This document shows, one piece after another, positions 34,455-43,514 of a stretch of 64,000 bases of DNA (position 1 is its first letter; each line of letters begins with the position of its first letter). The stretch lies in the NCBI RefSeq assembly GCF_001457475.1, contig NZ_LN831029.1:1426001-1490000 (forward strand), written 5' to 3'. Source of the stretch: Achromobacter xylosoxidans. GTDB taxonomy: Bacteria; Pseudomonadota; Gammaproteobacteria; Burkholderiales; Burkholderiaceae_B. The notes beneath the pieces were generated by a model. That model was not told the DNA's origin. It ran no database searches and saw only the letters and a program-made list of their open reading frames with translations. The translations under genes and the position numbers were made by a program.

Positions 34455-36017
34455 TTACTTCGCCACGCGCTCCACTTCCCAGGCGCGCGGCTTCTTGACG
34501 GCCCAGGGGGTGTAGCCCTTGATATCGCTGCGGAAGGCGCCGATGTCCAGGCCGTTGTAGAGCGGGATGCTGGGGACGTCTGCCAGGAACAGCTTGTGCA
34601 ACTGGTCGAAGGCGGCCTGGCGCTTGGCGTGGTCGGTGTCGACCGAGGCGGCGTCCAGGAGTTTCTGGGCGTCGGGGTTGTCCCAGACCTTGCGCGGTTG
34701 CCTGGCCTTGTCGCCGGTGACCATTTCGTAGTTCAGCGCCGCGTCCAGGCGGGCGGAGTACGGGAAGGTCATCATCTGGTAGGTGCCGGCGTTGTAGCGG
34801 TCGAGCTGGGTGGCCCATTCGGACACGGACAGCTTGGCGTTGATGCCGACGGCCTGCAGCATGGCCTGGATGATGACGGCGGAGTTGTACGACTGGGGAT
34901 AGCGCTTGGTGGTGATCAGTTCGATCTCCTGGCCCTTGTAGCCGGCTTCCTTGAGCAGCTTCTGGGACAGCGCGGGGTCGTATTTCCAGCCTTCCTTCTG
35001 CGTCGCATCGCTGTACGGCGAGACCAGCGGGACGATGGAGTTGTTGGGCTTGGCCAGGCCTTCGGTGACGGCGGCGGCCAACTGGTCGTAGTCGATGGCG
35101 TGGGCCAGGGCCTGGCGCAGCTTGGGATTGGACAGCAGCGGGTCCCGGGTCTGCAGCAGCAACGCGGTCATGCTCATGACGGGCGCGTAGGCGACCTTGA
35201 CGTTGGGGGTGCCTTGCAGCACCGGCACGTCGTTGTTGGAAACGTCCTCGATGATGTCGATGTTGCCGCGTTGCAGGGCGGCCTTGGCGGTGGAATCGTC
35301 GGGCACGATGACGAAGCGCACTTCATCGACCAGGGGGCGCTTGGAACCGGTGTAGCCGTCGCGCTTGCCGTCGCGGTTGGCGTAGTCGGCGAACCGGGTC
35401 AGGCGCACGTATTCGCCGCGCTTCCATTCGGCGAAGGCGAAGGGGCCGGTGCCGATGGGCTTGTCCCAGGTGCCGTCGGCCTTGACCGAGGCTTGCTGCA
35501 GGATGCCGGTGCCGCCGCAGTCGGCGCGCGCCAGCGAGGCCAGGAACAGGCTGCTGGGTTTTTCCAGGTGGTAGACCACGGTCTGGGCGTCGGGCGCCTC
35601 GACGCCGGTGACCTTGACGGTGCCGCGGCCATCGAATTCGCTGGCGCAGCGCCAGCCGGAGTTGGCGGCGGTGTAGTGCCGCCAGGTCCAGAGCACGTCG
35701 GCGGAGGTCAGCGGCGCGCCGTTGTGGAACTTGACGCCCTGGCGCAGCTTGAAGGTGTAGGTCTTGCCGTCGGGGCTGATGTCGATGGATTCGGCCAGCA
35801 GCGGGCGCACTTCGGCATCCTCGCCGTAGGCCACAAGGCCCTCGACGATGTGCAGCACCACCGCGTCGCTGTTGCTGTCGCGGTTCACGCCCGGCTCGGT
35901 CGAGCGGATGTCGGCGGTGAACGAGATGCGCAGCGGCGCCGGCGCCTGGGCGCAGGCGGTCCCGGCCAGCGCGCCCAGCGCCAGGGCAACCGCGGTATTC
36001 AGGAGTTTGGTTTTCAT
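34455..36017 (-). CDS. periplasmic peptide-type substrate-binding protein 2 (DppA/SBP_bac_5 family)
   Basis: A 520-residue exported protein with signal peptide 1-23 (LLNTAVALALGALAGTACAQ). It has the same fold and many of the same segments as the protein at 32455: ADIRSTEPGVNRD, LRQGVKFHNGAPLTSADVLW, IGTGPFAFAEWKRGEYVRLT, KRPLVDEVRFVIVPDDSTAK. It is a clear paralogue. It follows the C45-like gene by 74 bp on the same strand and so is probably expressed from operator site 5. Two binding proteins with one permease/ATPase set suggest either two ligand forms or alternate delivery to the same transporter. Confidence 0.94.
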   Translation of the reverse strand: MKTKLLNTAVALALGALAGTACAQAPAPLRISFTADIRSTEPGVNRDSNSDAVVLHIVEGLVAYGEDAEVRPLLAESIDISPDGKTYTFKLRQGVKFHNGAPLTSADVLWTWRHYTAANSGWRCASEFDGRGTVKVTGVEAPDAQTVVYHLEKPSSLFLASLARADCGGTGILQQASVKADGTWDKPIGTGPFAFAEWKRGEYVRLTRFADYANRDGKRDGYTGSKRPLVDEVRFVIVPDDSTAKAALQRGNIDIIEDVSNNDVPVLQGTPNVKVAYAPVMSMTALLLQTRDPLLSNPKLRQALAHAIDYDQLAAAVTEGLAKPNNSIVPLVSPYSDATQKEGWKYDPALSQKLLKEAGYKGQEIELITTKRYPQSYNSAVIIQAMLQAVGINAKLSVSEWATQLDRYNAGTYQMMTFPYSARLDAALNYEMVTGDKARQPRKVWDNPDAQKLLDAASVDTDHAKRQAAFDQLHKLFLADVPSIPLYNGLDIGAFRSDIKGYTPWAVKKPRAWEVERVAK

Positions 36018-36091
36018 CGATGCGTTTCCACGGGTTGCATGGGCGGCCGGGCAGGCCGGCCGCCGCCAACGGTTCAAGGGGCCGGGAGCGT

Positions 36092-37228
36092 TCAGGCCGC
36101 GGCCAGCAGTTCCGGCTCGGCGTCCAGGCTGTAGCGGGTGAAGGTGCGATTCAGCGCCGGCAGCGGCGCCACTTCCATCAGGCCGGCGGCCGGCTCCATG
36201 ACGACCATGGCCACCGTGGCCGACAGGTTGTCGTGGCTGCCGGGGCGCGGCGGGCGGCAGACCGAGTAGGGCGTGCCGAAGTCGTCGAACAGCGCGCGCT
36301 TGAGGTCCGCGCGCGTCAGCTTGTCCTTTTCGTTCAGCAGGCGGCGTACGCGCCAGTCGCGGTAGGCGCTTTCCGGAGTGCTGGCGCGGCCGGTGTCGCG
36401 CAGCTTGCCCAGGGCGACTTCGCTGACCCAATGGTTGGCGTGCACGATCAGGTCATCGGCGCCCGGGTAGATCGGGAAGGCTTCATCGGTGGTGCATTCG
36501 TAGTCCACGCCGAAGCCCGCGGCCATGCCGATCATGATGTTGTTGGAGCACGACTTCGGGGTGGTGCTGACGGCCTTGATGGCCAGCGCGAAGTGCTCCT
36601 GTTCCAGCACCTTGCGGCGGATCAGCGACAGCGGCACGCCGAGCTGGCGGAAGTCGCGGTCGGATTCCAGGTAGTTGGCGGTGATCGACACGCCGGCGCT
36701 GTTCAGGCCGCTGCGGGCCAGGCCGCCGGCTTCGACGAAGGTCAGGATGTCGGGACCGTTGTCGTTGCGCACGCGCAGCACGATGGCGGTTTCGGCGCAT
36801 TCGGCGCGCCAGTCCCAGTTCTGGCCGTGGATCAGGCGGCCGTTGGCCGAGCGGGTCGGCAGGATCAGGGCGCCGGTGCAGCCGTCACCGGGTTCGAGTT
36901 CGGCGGCCTTCTTCTTTTCGGCGCGGGCCTTGGCGATGACTTCGGTGCGGGCGTTGACCATCACGATGTCTTCGAACGGCACGTCGGCGCCGGCGGCGAT
37001 GCCGCGCATTTCCTCGAGGTAGTGCGGCGCGAAGTTCTCGATCTCGCGCGCGAAGCTCTCGATGAGGCGGGTGCGCGCCATGGCGTCGTAGCCCAGGTCG
37101 ACCAGCGTCTGGCCGTACATGGCGGCGCTCTTGCGCACGCGGTCGGCAGCCTGCTGGCCATAGGCGCGGCCGCGGGCCTCGGGAGTACCGGATACCGATA
37201 CGAACGGGAATTGGGTGATCTGGGTCAT
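36092..37228 (-). CDS. peptidase C45 / acyl-CoA:6-APA acyltransferase-like Ntn hydrolase
   Basis: A 378-residue protein of the isopenicillin-N acyltransferase (IAT, peptidase C45) family. The autoprocessing site is visible as GDG-CTGALI with the predicted nucleophile Cys117. It is followed by the family segments NGRLIHGQNWDWR, LTFVEAGGLARSGLNSAGVSITANYL, IVHANHWVS and SHDNLSATVAMVVME. There is no signal peptide, so it acts in the cytoplasm. Such enzymes cleave themselves before the Cys and then hydrolyse or transfer an acyl-amide bond. Together with the transporter it may de-acylate or amide-cleave the imported molecule (inference). It heads an operon with binding protein 2, under operator site 5. 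Confidence 0.9.
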   Translation of the reverse strand: MTQITQFPFVSVSGTPEARGRAYGQQAADRVRKSAAMYGQTLVDLGYDAMARTRLIESFAREIENFAPHYLEEMRGIAAGADVPFEDIVMVNARTEVIAKARAEKKKAAELEPGDGCTGALILPTRSANGRLIHGQNWDWRAECAETAIVLRVRNDNGPDILTFVEAGGLARSGLNSAGVSITANYLESDRDFRQLGVPLSLIRRKVLEQEHFALAIKAVSTTPKSCSNNIMIGMAAGFGVDYECTTDEAFPIYPGADDLIVHANHWVSEVALGKLRDTGRASTPESAYRDWRVRRLLNEKDKLTRADLKRALFDDFGTPYSVCRPPRPGSHDNLSATVAMVVMEPAAGLMEVAPLPALNRTFTRYSLDAEPELLAAA

Positions 37229-37297
37229 GAACGGATAGCGGCGCGAGGCGCCGTGAGGTCGGGGAAGGGGAGAATGTTGCAAAAATATTAGCTTATT

Positions 37298-37307
37298 TTG
37301 GCGCCAA
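37298..37307. promoter_or_regulatory. TTGGCGCCAA operator site 5 (C45-binding protein operon)
   Basis: TTGGCGCCAA with flanks TTATTTTGGCGCCAATATTA, 69 bp upstream of the C45-like gene start on the minus strand, in an AT-rich promoter-like stretch. It resembles site 4 in its TTTT/TAT flanks. Confidence 0.72.
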
Positions 37308-37417
37308 TATTACCGAGGGTTTGCCCGGAGATAGCGGTCCGGAAAGACGCGGGCGCGACTCGCGGCGGCGCGGCGTGGCGCATCAAATTCCTGGCGCTGG
37401 CGTCCCGCATCAAGGAA

Positions 37418-37449
37418 CAGGCCCCCGCGCCGTAGGCGTCGGGGGCCTG
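37418..37449 (-). terminator. terminator-like hairpin after the TriC-type efflux operon
   Basis: A perfect 10-bp stem CAGGCCCCCG / CGGGGGCCTG with a 12-nt loop, 27 bp beyond the stop of the minus-strand outer-membrane factor gene. On the minus strand it is followed by TTCCTTG, only a weak T-tract. Confidence 0.6.
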
Positions 37450-37476
37450 TGGGGCCGCGCGGATTGGGGGCGAGGG

Positions 37477-38997
37477 TTACTGCTGTTGCTGCTGCGGTGT
37501 CTGCCGATTGGCTACCGCGCCTTCGGTAGCCGGCTGCGTCAGCGCCTGCGGTGCCCGCACCGGCGAACCCATCGCCTGGAACAGCGCCGCCGTCTCGGTC
37601 AGGCGGGCATTGGCGTACTCCACTTCGCGCACCCGCGCCGCGACGTAATGCTGTTCGCTGGCGTACGCGGTGTAGGGCGCCAGCGCGCCCAGGCGCACGC
37701 GGTTGGCGGTGTTGCGGTGCGACTGCTCCGCGGCCCGGCGCGACGCCTCGGCCGAGGCCAGCGCCTGACCGTCCGCCTCCAGTTGCGCCAGGGTGTCGGC
37801 CACGTCGCGGAAGGCGGTCAGCACGGTCTGCTTGTATTGCAGCACCGCCGCCTCATAGCGCTCCTTGGCGGCGCTGCGTTCGGCCAGCAGCGCGCCGCCG
37901 TGGAAGATCGGCTGCGTCAGCGACGCGCCCACCGCCCAGATCGACCCCGCGCCCGACAGCGCCGTCGGCCAGCTGAAGCCGCCCTTGCCCATCGACGCCG
38001 ACAGCGACAGGCTGGGGAACAACTGCGCCGTGGCCACGCCGACGTCGGCCGCCGCCGCGCGCAGCACGGCCTCGGCGACGTGGATGTCGGGCCGCGCCGC
38101 CAGCAGTTCGGACGGCACCAGCACCGGCACCTCCTCGGGCACGGCGATCATGGCGAAGGCCAGGTCGGGCGGCGCCTGGTCGGGGCTGCGGCCCATCAGC
38201 ACCGCCAGCGCGTGGCGCGTGGCCTGCCATTGCGCGCGCAGGCCCGGCAGCGAGGCTTCCAGCGTGGCGGCGTCCTGGTCGGCCTGCAGCGCGTCGTTCT
38301 GCGAGGCCGAGCCCAGTTCGTACCGGCGCTGGGTGTCGCGCGCCACCTGGCGCGCCAGCACCACCTGCTTTTCGGTCAACGCCACCCGCTCGGCCAGCGA
38401 CGCCGAGGTGATGGCGCCGGTGACGATGTTGCCGGCCAGGGAACGGCGCGCCGATTCGAGCTGATAGGCCTGCTGTTCCACCTGGGCCGCGCGCGACACG
38501 TTCTCGAAGCGCGCCGCGCCGAACAGGTCGAGGTCGTACTTGGCCTGGACCTGGCCGGTGAAGACGTTGTAGAGCGCCGTGGGTTGCGGCAGGTTCGGCA
38601 TGGTCAGCGCGCGCTTGCGCGAAACGTCGGCGCCGGCATCCACCGAGGGCAGCAGCGACGAATTGACCTGTCCGCGCAACTGCTCGCGCGCGCCGGCCAG
38701 ATTGCGCTCGGCCGCGGCCAGGTCGGGGCTGTTGGCCAGGCCTTCCTCCACCATGGCGTTGAGCGCGTCCGAACCAAAGCGTTTCCACCATTCAGGCACC
38801 GGACGGCCGTCGCGCGCATAGCGCTGCGCCACGCCCTGTGCCGGCGCGCCGGCGGCGGGCAGCGCTTCGACGCCGTATTGCGCCGGCTGCGCCATCGCCG
38901 GCGGCTTGCTATCGGGGGCGAAGGCGCAGGCGCCCAGCGCCAGCAACAGCGGCAGGGTGGCCAGGCGCCAGGCCGGGGTCGGGAGACGGAGGGACAT
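37477..38997 (-). CDS. RND efflux outer-membrane factor (OprM/NodT family lipoprotein), system 1
   Basis: A 506-residue TolC-like channel lipoprotein: lipobox LLALGAC with Cys24, then two OEP repeats (LRGQVNSSLLPSVDAGADVS; IHVAEAVLRAAAADVGVATA; VSLTQPIFHGG-type segment ASLTQPIFHGG). The C-terminus ends in QTPQQQQQ, an unusual glutamine run that adds a tail. It is the last gene of a minus-strand operon with the RND pump and membrane-fusion protein, just after the pump (2-bp gap), so it gives this pump its own exit duct through the outer membrane. Confidence 0.93.
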   Translation of the reverse strand: MSLRLPTPAWRLATLPLLLALGACAFAPDSKPPAMAQPAQYGVEALPAAGAPAQGVAQRYARDGRPVPEWWKRFGSDALNAMVEEGLANSPDLAAAERNLAGAREQLRGQVNSSLLPSVDAGADVSRKRALTMPNLPQPTALYNVFTGQVQAKYDLDLFGAARFENVSRAAQVEQQAYQLESARRSLAGNIVTGAITSASLAERVALTEKQVVLARQVARDTQRRYELGSASQNDALQADQDAATLEASLPGLRAQWQATRHALAVLMGRSPDQAPPDLAFAMIAVPEEVPVLVPSELLAARPDIHVAEAVLRAAAADVGVATAQLFPSLSLSASMGKGGFSWPTALSGAGSIWAVGASLTQPIFHGGALLAERSAAKERYEAAVLQYKQTVLTAFRDVADTLAQLEADGQALASAEASRRAAEQSHRNTANRVRLGALAPYTAYASEQHYVAARVREVEYANARLTETAALFQAMGSPVRAPQALTQPATEGAVANRQTPQQQQQ

Positions 38998-38999
38998 CG

Positions 39000-41900
39000 T
39001 CAGGCTCCTCGTTCTACGTTGTCGCCGGCGTGGGCGCCGGGCGGCACGCCTTCGGGCTCTTCGCGCTCGTCGTGGCGCACGCGGAACCAGGCCGCGTACA
39101 GCGCGGGCAGGAAGAACAGCGTCAGCACCGTGGCGCTGGTGATGCCGCCCATCAGCGCGGTGGCCATGGGACCGAAGAAGTTGCTGCGCAGCAGCGGGAT
39201 CAGCGCCAGCACCGCGGCCGCGGCCGTCAGGGTGATGGGGCGGAAGCGCCGCACCGTGGCGCCGACGATGGCGTCGACACGTTTGTGCCCGGCGCTGATG
39301 TCCTGTTCGATCTGGTCGACCAGGATCACCGAGTTGCGCATGATGATGCCGAACATCGCGATCACGCCCAGCATGGCGACGAAACCGAACGGCTTGCCGA
39401 ACAGCAGCAGCGCGGCCACCACGCCGATCAGGCCGAGCGGCGCCGTCAGCACCACCATCAGCACGCGGGCAAAGCTCTGCAACTGCACCATCAGCAGCGT
39501 CAGCACCGCCACGACCATGATGGGCATCTGCGCGTTGATGGACGACTGGCCCTTGGCGCTTTCCTCGACCGGGCCGCCGACCTCGATGCGATAGCCGACC
39601 GGCAGTTCGGCGCGCAGCGCGTCCAGTTTGCGGTCGATGGCGTGGGTGACGTCGATGCCCTGGGCGCCGGCCGTGACGTCGGCCTGCACGGTGATGGTGG
39701 GCTGGCGGTCGCGTTCCCAGATCACGCCGTATTCCAAACCGTAGCGCACCTGGCCCAGGCTGCCCAGCGGCACCGGGCCGTTGGGCGTGGGCATGGCGAG
39801 CGTGGCCAGGCGGCCCGGGTCGATGCGCTCGCTGTCGGGCGCACGCAGGCTGACGTTGATCAGCTTGTCGCGCTCGCGGTATTGCGTCACGGTGTAGCCC
39901 GACAGCGTCATCGCCAGGAAGCTGGAGATGTCGTTGGAGCTTACGCCGACTTCGCGCGCCTTCTGCTGGTCGATGTCGAAGCGCACCGAGCGCTCGGACG
40001 GTTCGTCCCAGTCGAACTGCACGTTGACAGAGCGGCTGTCGGCGCGCACTTCGGCGGCCACCTTCTCGGCCACCTGGCGCACCTCGGGGATCTTGTCGCC
40101 GCTCACGCGGAACTGCACCTGGAAGCCCACCGGCGGGCCGTTCTCCAGCCGCGACAGGCGGCTGCGGATCGCCGGGAACTGCTCGCGCAGCACCGGCTCG
40201 AGCCAGTGCGCCAGCTTCTCGCGGTCTTCCACCGAATTGGCGGTGATGACGATCTGGGCGAAGTTGGGCGTGGCCAGCTGCTGGTCCAGCGGCAGGTAGA
40301 AGCGCGGCGCGCCGGTGCCGACGAAGCTCACCGAATGGGCGATCTCGGGCCGGCCGTCCAGTGTCTTTTCAAGCCGCTCGACCTGGCGCAGCGTGGCCTC
40401 GAACGAGGCGCCTTCCTGCAGGCGCACGTCGACCAGCAGCTCGGTGCGGTCCGAGCTGGGGAAGAATTGCTGCGGCACCAGGCCGAAGCCAGCCATCGAC
40501 AGGATGAACACCAGCACCGTTGCCAGCAGCACGCGCCAGCGCCGGTCCACGCACCACGCCACCCAGCCGCGCAGGCGCTGGTAGAAGCGGGTGTTGTAGA
40601 TGTCGTGCTCGTGGTCGTCGGGCAGGTGCGCCTCGCGCTTGCGCTCGGGCAGCATGCGGTAGCCCAGCAGCGGGATCAGCACCACCGCGGCGAACCAAGA
40701 GGTGATCAGGGCGATCGCCGACACCTGGAAGATCGAGCGGGTGTATTCGCCGGTGCTGGACTTGGCCAGCGCGATCGGCAGGAAGCCGGCCACCGTCACC
40801 AGCGTGCCGGTCAGCATCGGGAAAGCGGTGCTGGTGTAGGCGAAGGCGGCGGCGCGCGCGCGACTCCAGCCCTGTTCCAGTTTCACCGCCATCATCTCGA
40901 CCGCGATGATGGCGTCGTCCACCAGCAGGCCCAGCGCCAGCACCAGCGTGCCCAGCGAGACCTTGTGCAGGCCGATGCCGAACATGTCCATGAACAGCGC
41001 GGTCACCGCCAGCACCACCGGGATAGAGATCACCACCACCATGCCGGTGCGCAGCCCCAGCGAAACCAGGCTCACGATCAGCACGATGGCCACGGCCTCG
41101 GCCACCGAGCGCAGGAATTCGTCCACCGAGAACGACACCGCCTTGGGCATGCTCGACACCTCGGTCAGCGTCAGGCCGGCGGGCAGGCGCGCCTTGAGCT
41201 CGCCGAACTTGGCCTCCAGGGCCTTGCCCAGGTGCACCACGTCCTGGCCCGGCTGCATGGTGATGCCGATGCCCAGCACCGGCTCGCCGCGCGTGCGCAT
41301 CTGCTCGGCCGGGGGATCGTCGTAGCCGCGGTGGATGGTGGCGATATCGCCCAGCCGGATCGACTTGCCGTTGACGCGGATCAGCGTCTCGGCCAGCGCC
41401 CGGGTGTCCTGGAACTGGCCGCTGGGACGCACGAACACGCGATCGTCGGCCGTGGTCAGGGTGCCGGCGCTGGCCACCGCGTTCTGGCTGTTGATGGCCT
41501 CGGCGATCTGCTGCGGCGACACGCCCAGCCGAGTCAGCTGCGTGTTGCTGATCTCGATATAGACGTGCTCGGGCTGTTCGCCGAAGTAGTCGACCTTGGC
41601 CACGCCCGGCACCCGCAGCAGCACCGTGCGCAGATTGTCGGCGTAGTCGCGCAGCTGCGCCGGCGAGAAGCCGTCGCCGGCCAGGGTGTAGATGTTGGTG
41701 TAGACGTCGCCGAACTCGTCATTGAAGAACGGCCCCTGCACGCCTTGCGGCAAGGTCGCGCCGATGTCGCCGACTTTCTTGCGCACCTGGTACCACTCGT
41801 TGGCCACCTCGCTGGCCGGCGCCGAGTCCTTCATGGTGAAGAAGATCAGCGATTCGCCGGGGCGCGAGTAGCTGCGCAGGAAGTCGGTGGACGGCGTTTC

Positions 41901-42173
41901 CTGCAGCTTCTTGGCGATGCGGTCGGTGACCTGCTCCTGTACCTGTTGCGAGGTGGCGCCGGGCCACAGGGTCTTGATGACCATTACGCGGAACGTGAAG
42001 GGCGGGTCTTCGGACTGCGCCAGGCGCGAATACGACAGCACGCCGAACAGCGTCACCAGCGTGATCAGGAAGATCACCAGAGGCTGGTGCCGCAGGGCCC
42101 ATGCCGACAGGTTGAACTTGCCTTCCTCGTGGCGGTGCGCGGCGTTCTGATTCTCGGGAACCGGCGCGCTCAT
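39000..42173 (-). CDS. RND efflux pump, TriC-like (HAE1/AcrB superfamily), system 1
   Basis: A 1057-residue RND transporter: an N-terminal extension of about 20 residues, then LSAWALRHQPLVIFLITLVT as helix 1. Twelve membrane helices are expected. The proton-relay region on helix 4 is GLLVDDAIIAVEMMAVKLE. Two large periplasmic loops are present (LAQSEDPPFTFRVMVIKTLWPGAT in the first, here residues about 45-68). The sequence departs from the AcrB/MexB consensus and recalls the TriC type (triclosan pump) in EDPPFTFRVMVIKTLWPGA-like wording. The start ATG overlaps the stop of the fusion-protein gene (ATGA). The substrate is unknown. Confidence 0.92.
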   Translation of the reverse strand: MSAPVPENQNAAHRHEEGKFNLSAWALRHQPLVIFLITLVTLFGVLSYSRLAQSEDPPFTFRVMVIKTLWPGATSQQVQEQVTDRIAKKLQETPSTDFLRSYSRPGESLIFFTMKDSAPASEVANEWYQVRKKVGDIGATLPQGVQGPFFNDEFGDVYTNIYTLAGDGFSPAQLRDYADNLRTVLLRVPGVAKVDYFGEQPEHVYIEISNTQLTRLGVSPQQIAEAINSQNAVASAGTLTTADDRVFVRPSGQFQDTRALAETLIRVNGKSIRLGDIATIHRGYDDPPAEQMRTRGEPVLGIGITMQPGQDVVHLGKALEAKFGELKARLPAGLTLTEVSSMPKAVSFSVDEFLRSVAEAVAIVLIVSLVSLGLRTGMVVVISIPVVLAVTALFMDMFGIGLHKVSLGTLVLALGLLVDDAIIAVEMMAVKLEQGWSRARAAAFAYTSTAFPMLTGTLVTVAGFLPIALAKSSTGEYTRSIFQVSAIALITSWFAAVVLIPLLGYRMLPERKREAHLPDDHEHDIYNTRFYQRLRGWVAWCVDRRWRVLLATVLVFILSMAGFGLVPQQFFPSSDRTELLVDVRLQEGASFEATLRQVERLEKTLDGRPEIAHSVSFVGTGAPRFYLPLDQQLATPNFAQIVITANSVEDREKLAHWLEPVLREQFPAIRSRLSRLENGPPVGFQVQFRVSGDKIPEVRQVAEKVAAEVRADSRSVNVQFDWDEPSERSVRFDIDQQKAREVGVSSNDISSFLAMTLSGYTVTQYRERDKLINVSLRAPDSERIDPGRLATLAMPTPNGPVPLGSLGQVRYGLEYGVIWERDRQPTITVQADVTAGAQGIDVTHAIDRKLDALRAELPVGYRIEVGGPVEESAKGQSSINAQMPIMVVAVLTLLMVQLQSFARVLMVVLTAPLGLIGVVAALLLFGKPFGFVAMLGVIAMFGIIMRNSVILVDQIEQDISAGHKRVDAIVGATVRRFRPITLTAAAAVLALIPLLRSNFFGPMATALMGGITSATVLTLFFLPALYAAWFRVRHDEREEPEGVPPGAHAGDNVERGA

Positions 42174-43348
42174 GATGCGAAGTCCTCGGGGTGCAGCGGC
42201 GGCACCGCGCGGACCTTTTCGCCGGCCGACACGGCGTGCACGCCTTGCCACACCACGCGCTCGCCGGCCTGCACGCCCTGCGACAGGGTGACGCTGCGCG
42301 CGTCGTAGCGCAGCACCTGCACGCGGCGCAGCTCCAGCGTGTCTTCCTGCGGCTTGACGATCCAGACGGCGGGCTCGGTGCCGTCATGGAACAGCGCCGT
42401 CGCCGGCACCGTGTAGGTAGTGGCGCCGTTGGCCTGGCGGTTGTCGAAGCTGATGTTGGCGGTCATGCCCAGCCGCACCTCGGGCGAGGGCGACTCCAGC
42501 GTCAGCTTGGCGCGATAGGTGCGGCTCTGCGGATCGGCCGCCGGCGCGATCTCGCGCAGCACGGCGCTGAAGGTCTGGCCGGGCAGGGGCGCCAGCGTGA
42601 CGGTGGCGCGCTGGCCGATGGCCAGGCCCGCCAACACGCTTTCGGGCACGTCGCACAGCGCGTCGACGTCGCCCGACCAGGCCAGGTTGTAGACCGCCTG
42701 GCCGGCCGTCACGTTCTGCCCGGTGTCGGCCTGTTCAGCGGTGATGACGCCGGCGTGGTCGGCCACCAGGGTGGTGTAGTTGAGCTGATCCGCCGACAGG
42801 GCGGCCTGTTGCGCCGCCTGGTCGCGTTGCGCCAGCGCCGAGGCGTAGGCGTTGCGGGTCTGCTCGAGCTGGTTGGCGGCGATCAGGTTTTCGCGGGCCT
42901 GGGCGCGGTCGCGGTCCAGCTGCTGCTTGGCGTAGTCGAGCTGGTGCTGCGCGGCCGACAGCTGGGCGCGGGCGGCGGCGGCGTTCTTGGTGGCGTCGGC
43001 GGGGTCGAGCCGGGCGACCACCTGGCCGGGCTTGACCGTATCTCCCAGGCGCACCTTGCGTTCAATGATCTTGCCACCCACCCGGAACGACAGCGGCGTG
43101 CTGTAGCGCGCCTGCACTTCGCCCGGCAGGGTCCAGGCCGGCAGCGCGGCGTCGGCCTTGGCCGGCATGGCCACCACCGGGCGCGGCGCGGGTGCCTCGG
43201 CCTCCTTGCTGCCGCAGCCGGCCAGCGCCAGCGTCAGCGCCAGGGTGAGCGCCGGCCAGGGGCGGCGCAGGGGAGAGCGGGAAAGCGCCGCGACACGGGC
43301 GGCGGGATTGCGCGCGACGACGGGCGCGCAAGAACCTGGAGAATTCAC
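42170..43348 (-). CDS. RND membrane-fusion protein (lipoprotein), system 1
   Basis: A 392-residue periplasmic adaptor: a long basic leader, hydrophobic segment and lipobox LAGC with Cys45. Then come the lipoyl half-motifs (LSFRVGGKIIERKVRLGDTVKP and TTLVADHAGVITAEQADTG), an alpha-helical hairpin rich in Gln/Ala between them, and a beta-barrel domain (LGMTANISFD). It links the TriC-like pump to its channel. The leader of about 30 residues before the hydrophobic core is long; a later start is possible. Divergent from a TetR gene with an 18-bp operator-like palindrome between. Confidence 0.93.
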   Translation of the reverse strand: MNSPGSCAPVVARNPAARVAALSRSPLRRPWPALTLALTLALAGCGSKEAEAPAPRPVVAMPAKADAALPAWTLPGEVQARYSTPLSFRVGGKIIERKVRLGDTVKPGQVVARLDPADATKNAAAARAQLSAAQHQLDYAKQQLDRDRAQARENLIAANQLEQTRNAYASALAQRDQAAQQAALSADQLNYTTLVADHAGVITAEQADTGQNVTAGQAVYNLAWSGDVDALCDVPESVLAGLAIGQRATVTLAPLPGQTFSAVLREIAPAADPQSRTYRAKLTLESPSPEVRLGMTANISFDNRQANGATTYTVPATALFHDGTEPAVWIVKPQEDTLELRRVQVLRYDARSVTLSQGVQAGERVVWQGVHAVSAGEKVRAVPPLHPEDFAS

Positions 43349-43458
43349 GAAACACCTCGCGACGCGGGCAGGAGGGGGGAACAGGACGCGGGGCGGCCAG
43401 CCGTTACAGGCCGGCGCGGCGCCTTGGCAATCCGATACGGGATGGATTCTAATGCGAC

Positions 43459-43476
43459 CTTGTATTCAAATACAAG
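43459..43476. promoter_or_regulatory. operator-like palindrome for the TetR regulator, system 1
   Basis: CTTGTATTCAAATACAAG has perfect 8-bp half-sites CTTGTATT / AATACAAG around a 2-bp centre. It lies in the 166-bp divergent region, 38 bp upstream of the TetR ATG, where a TetR-family repressor would block both promoters. A wider pair GATTCTA (43446-43452) / TAGAATC (43503-43509) surrounds it. Confidence 0.75.
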
Positions 43477-43514
43477 AGTGAATCTGAAATCGTTCCAGAT
43501 GATAGAATCTGCGC

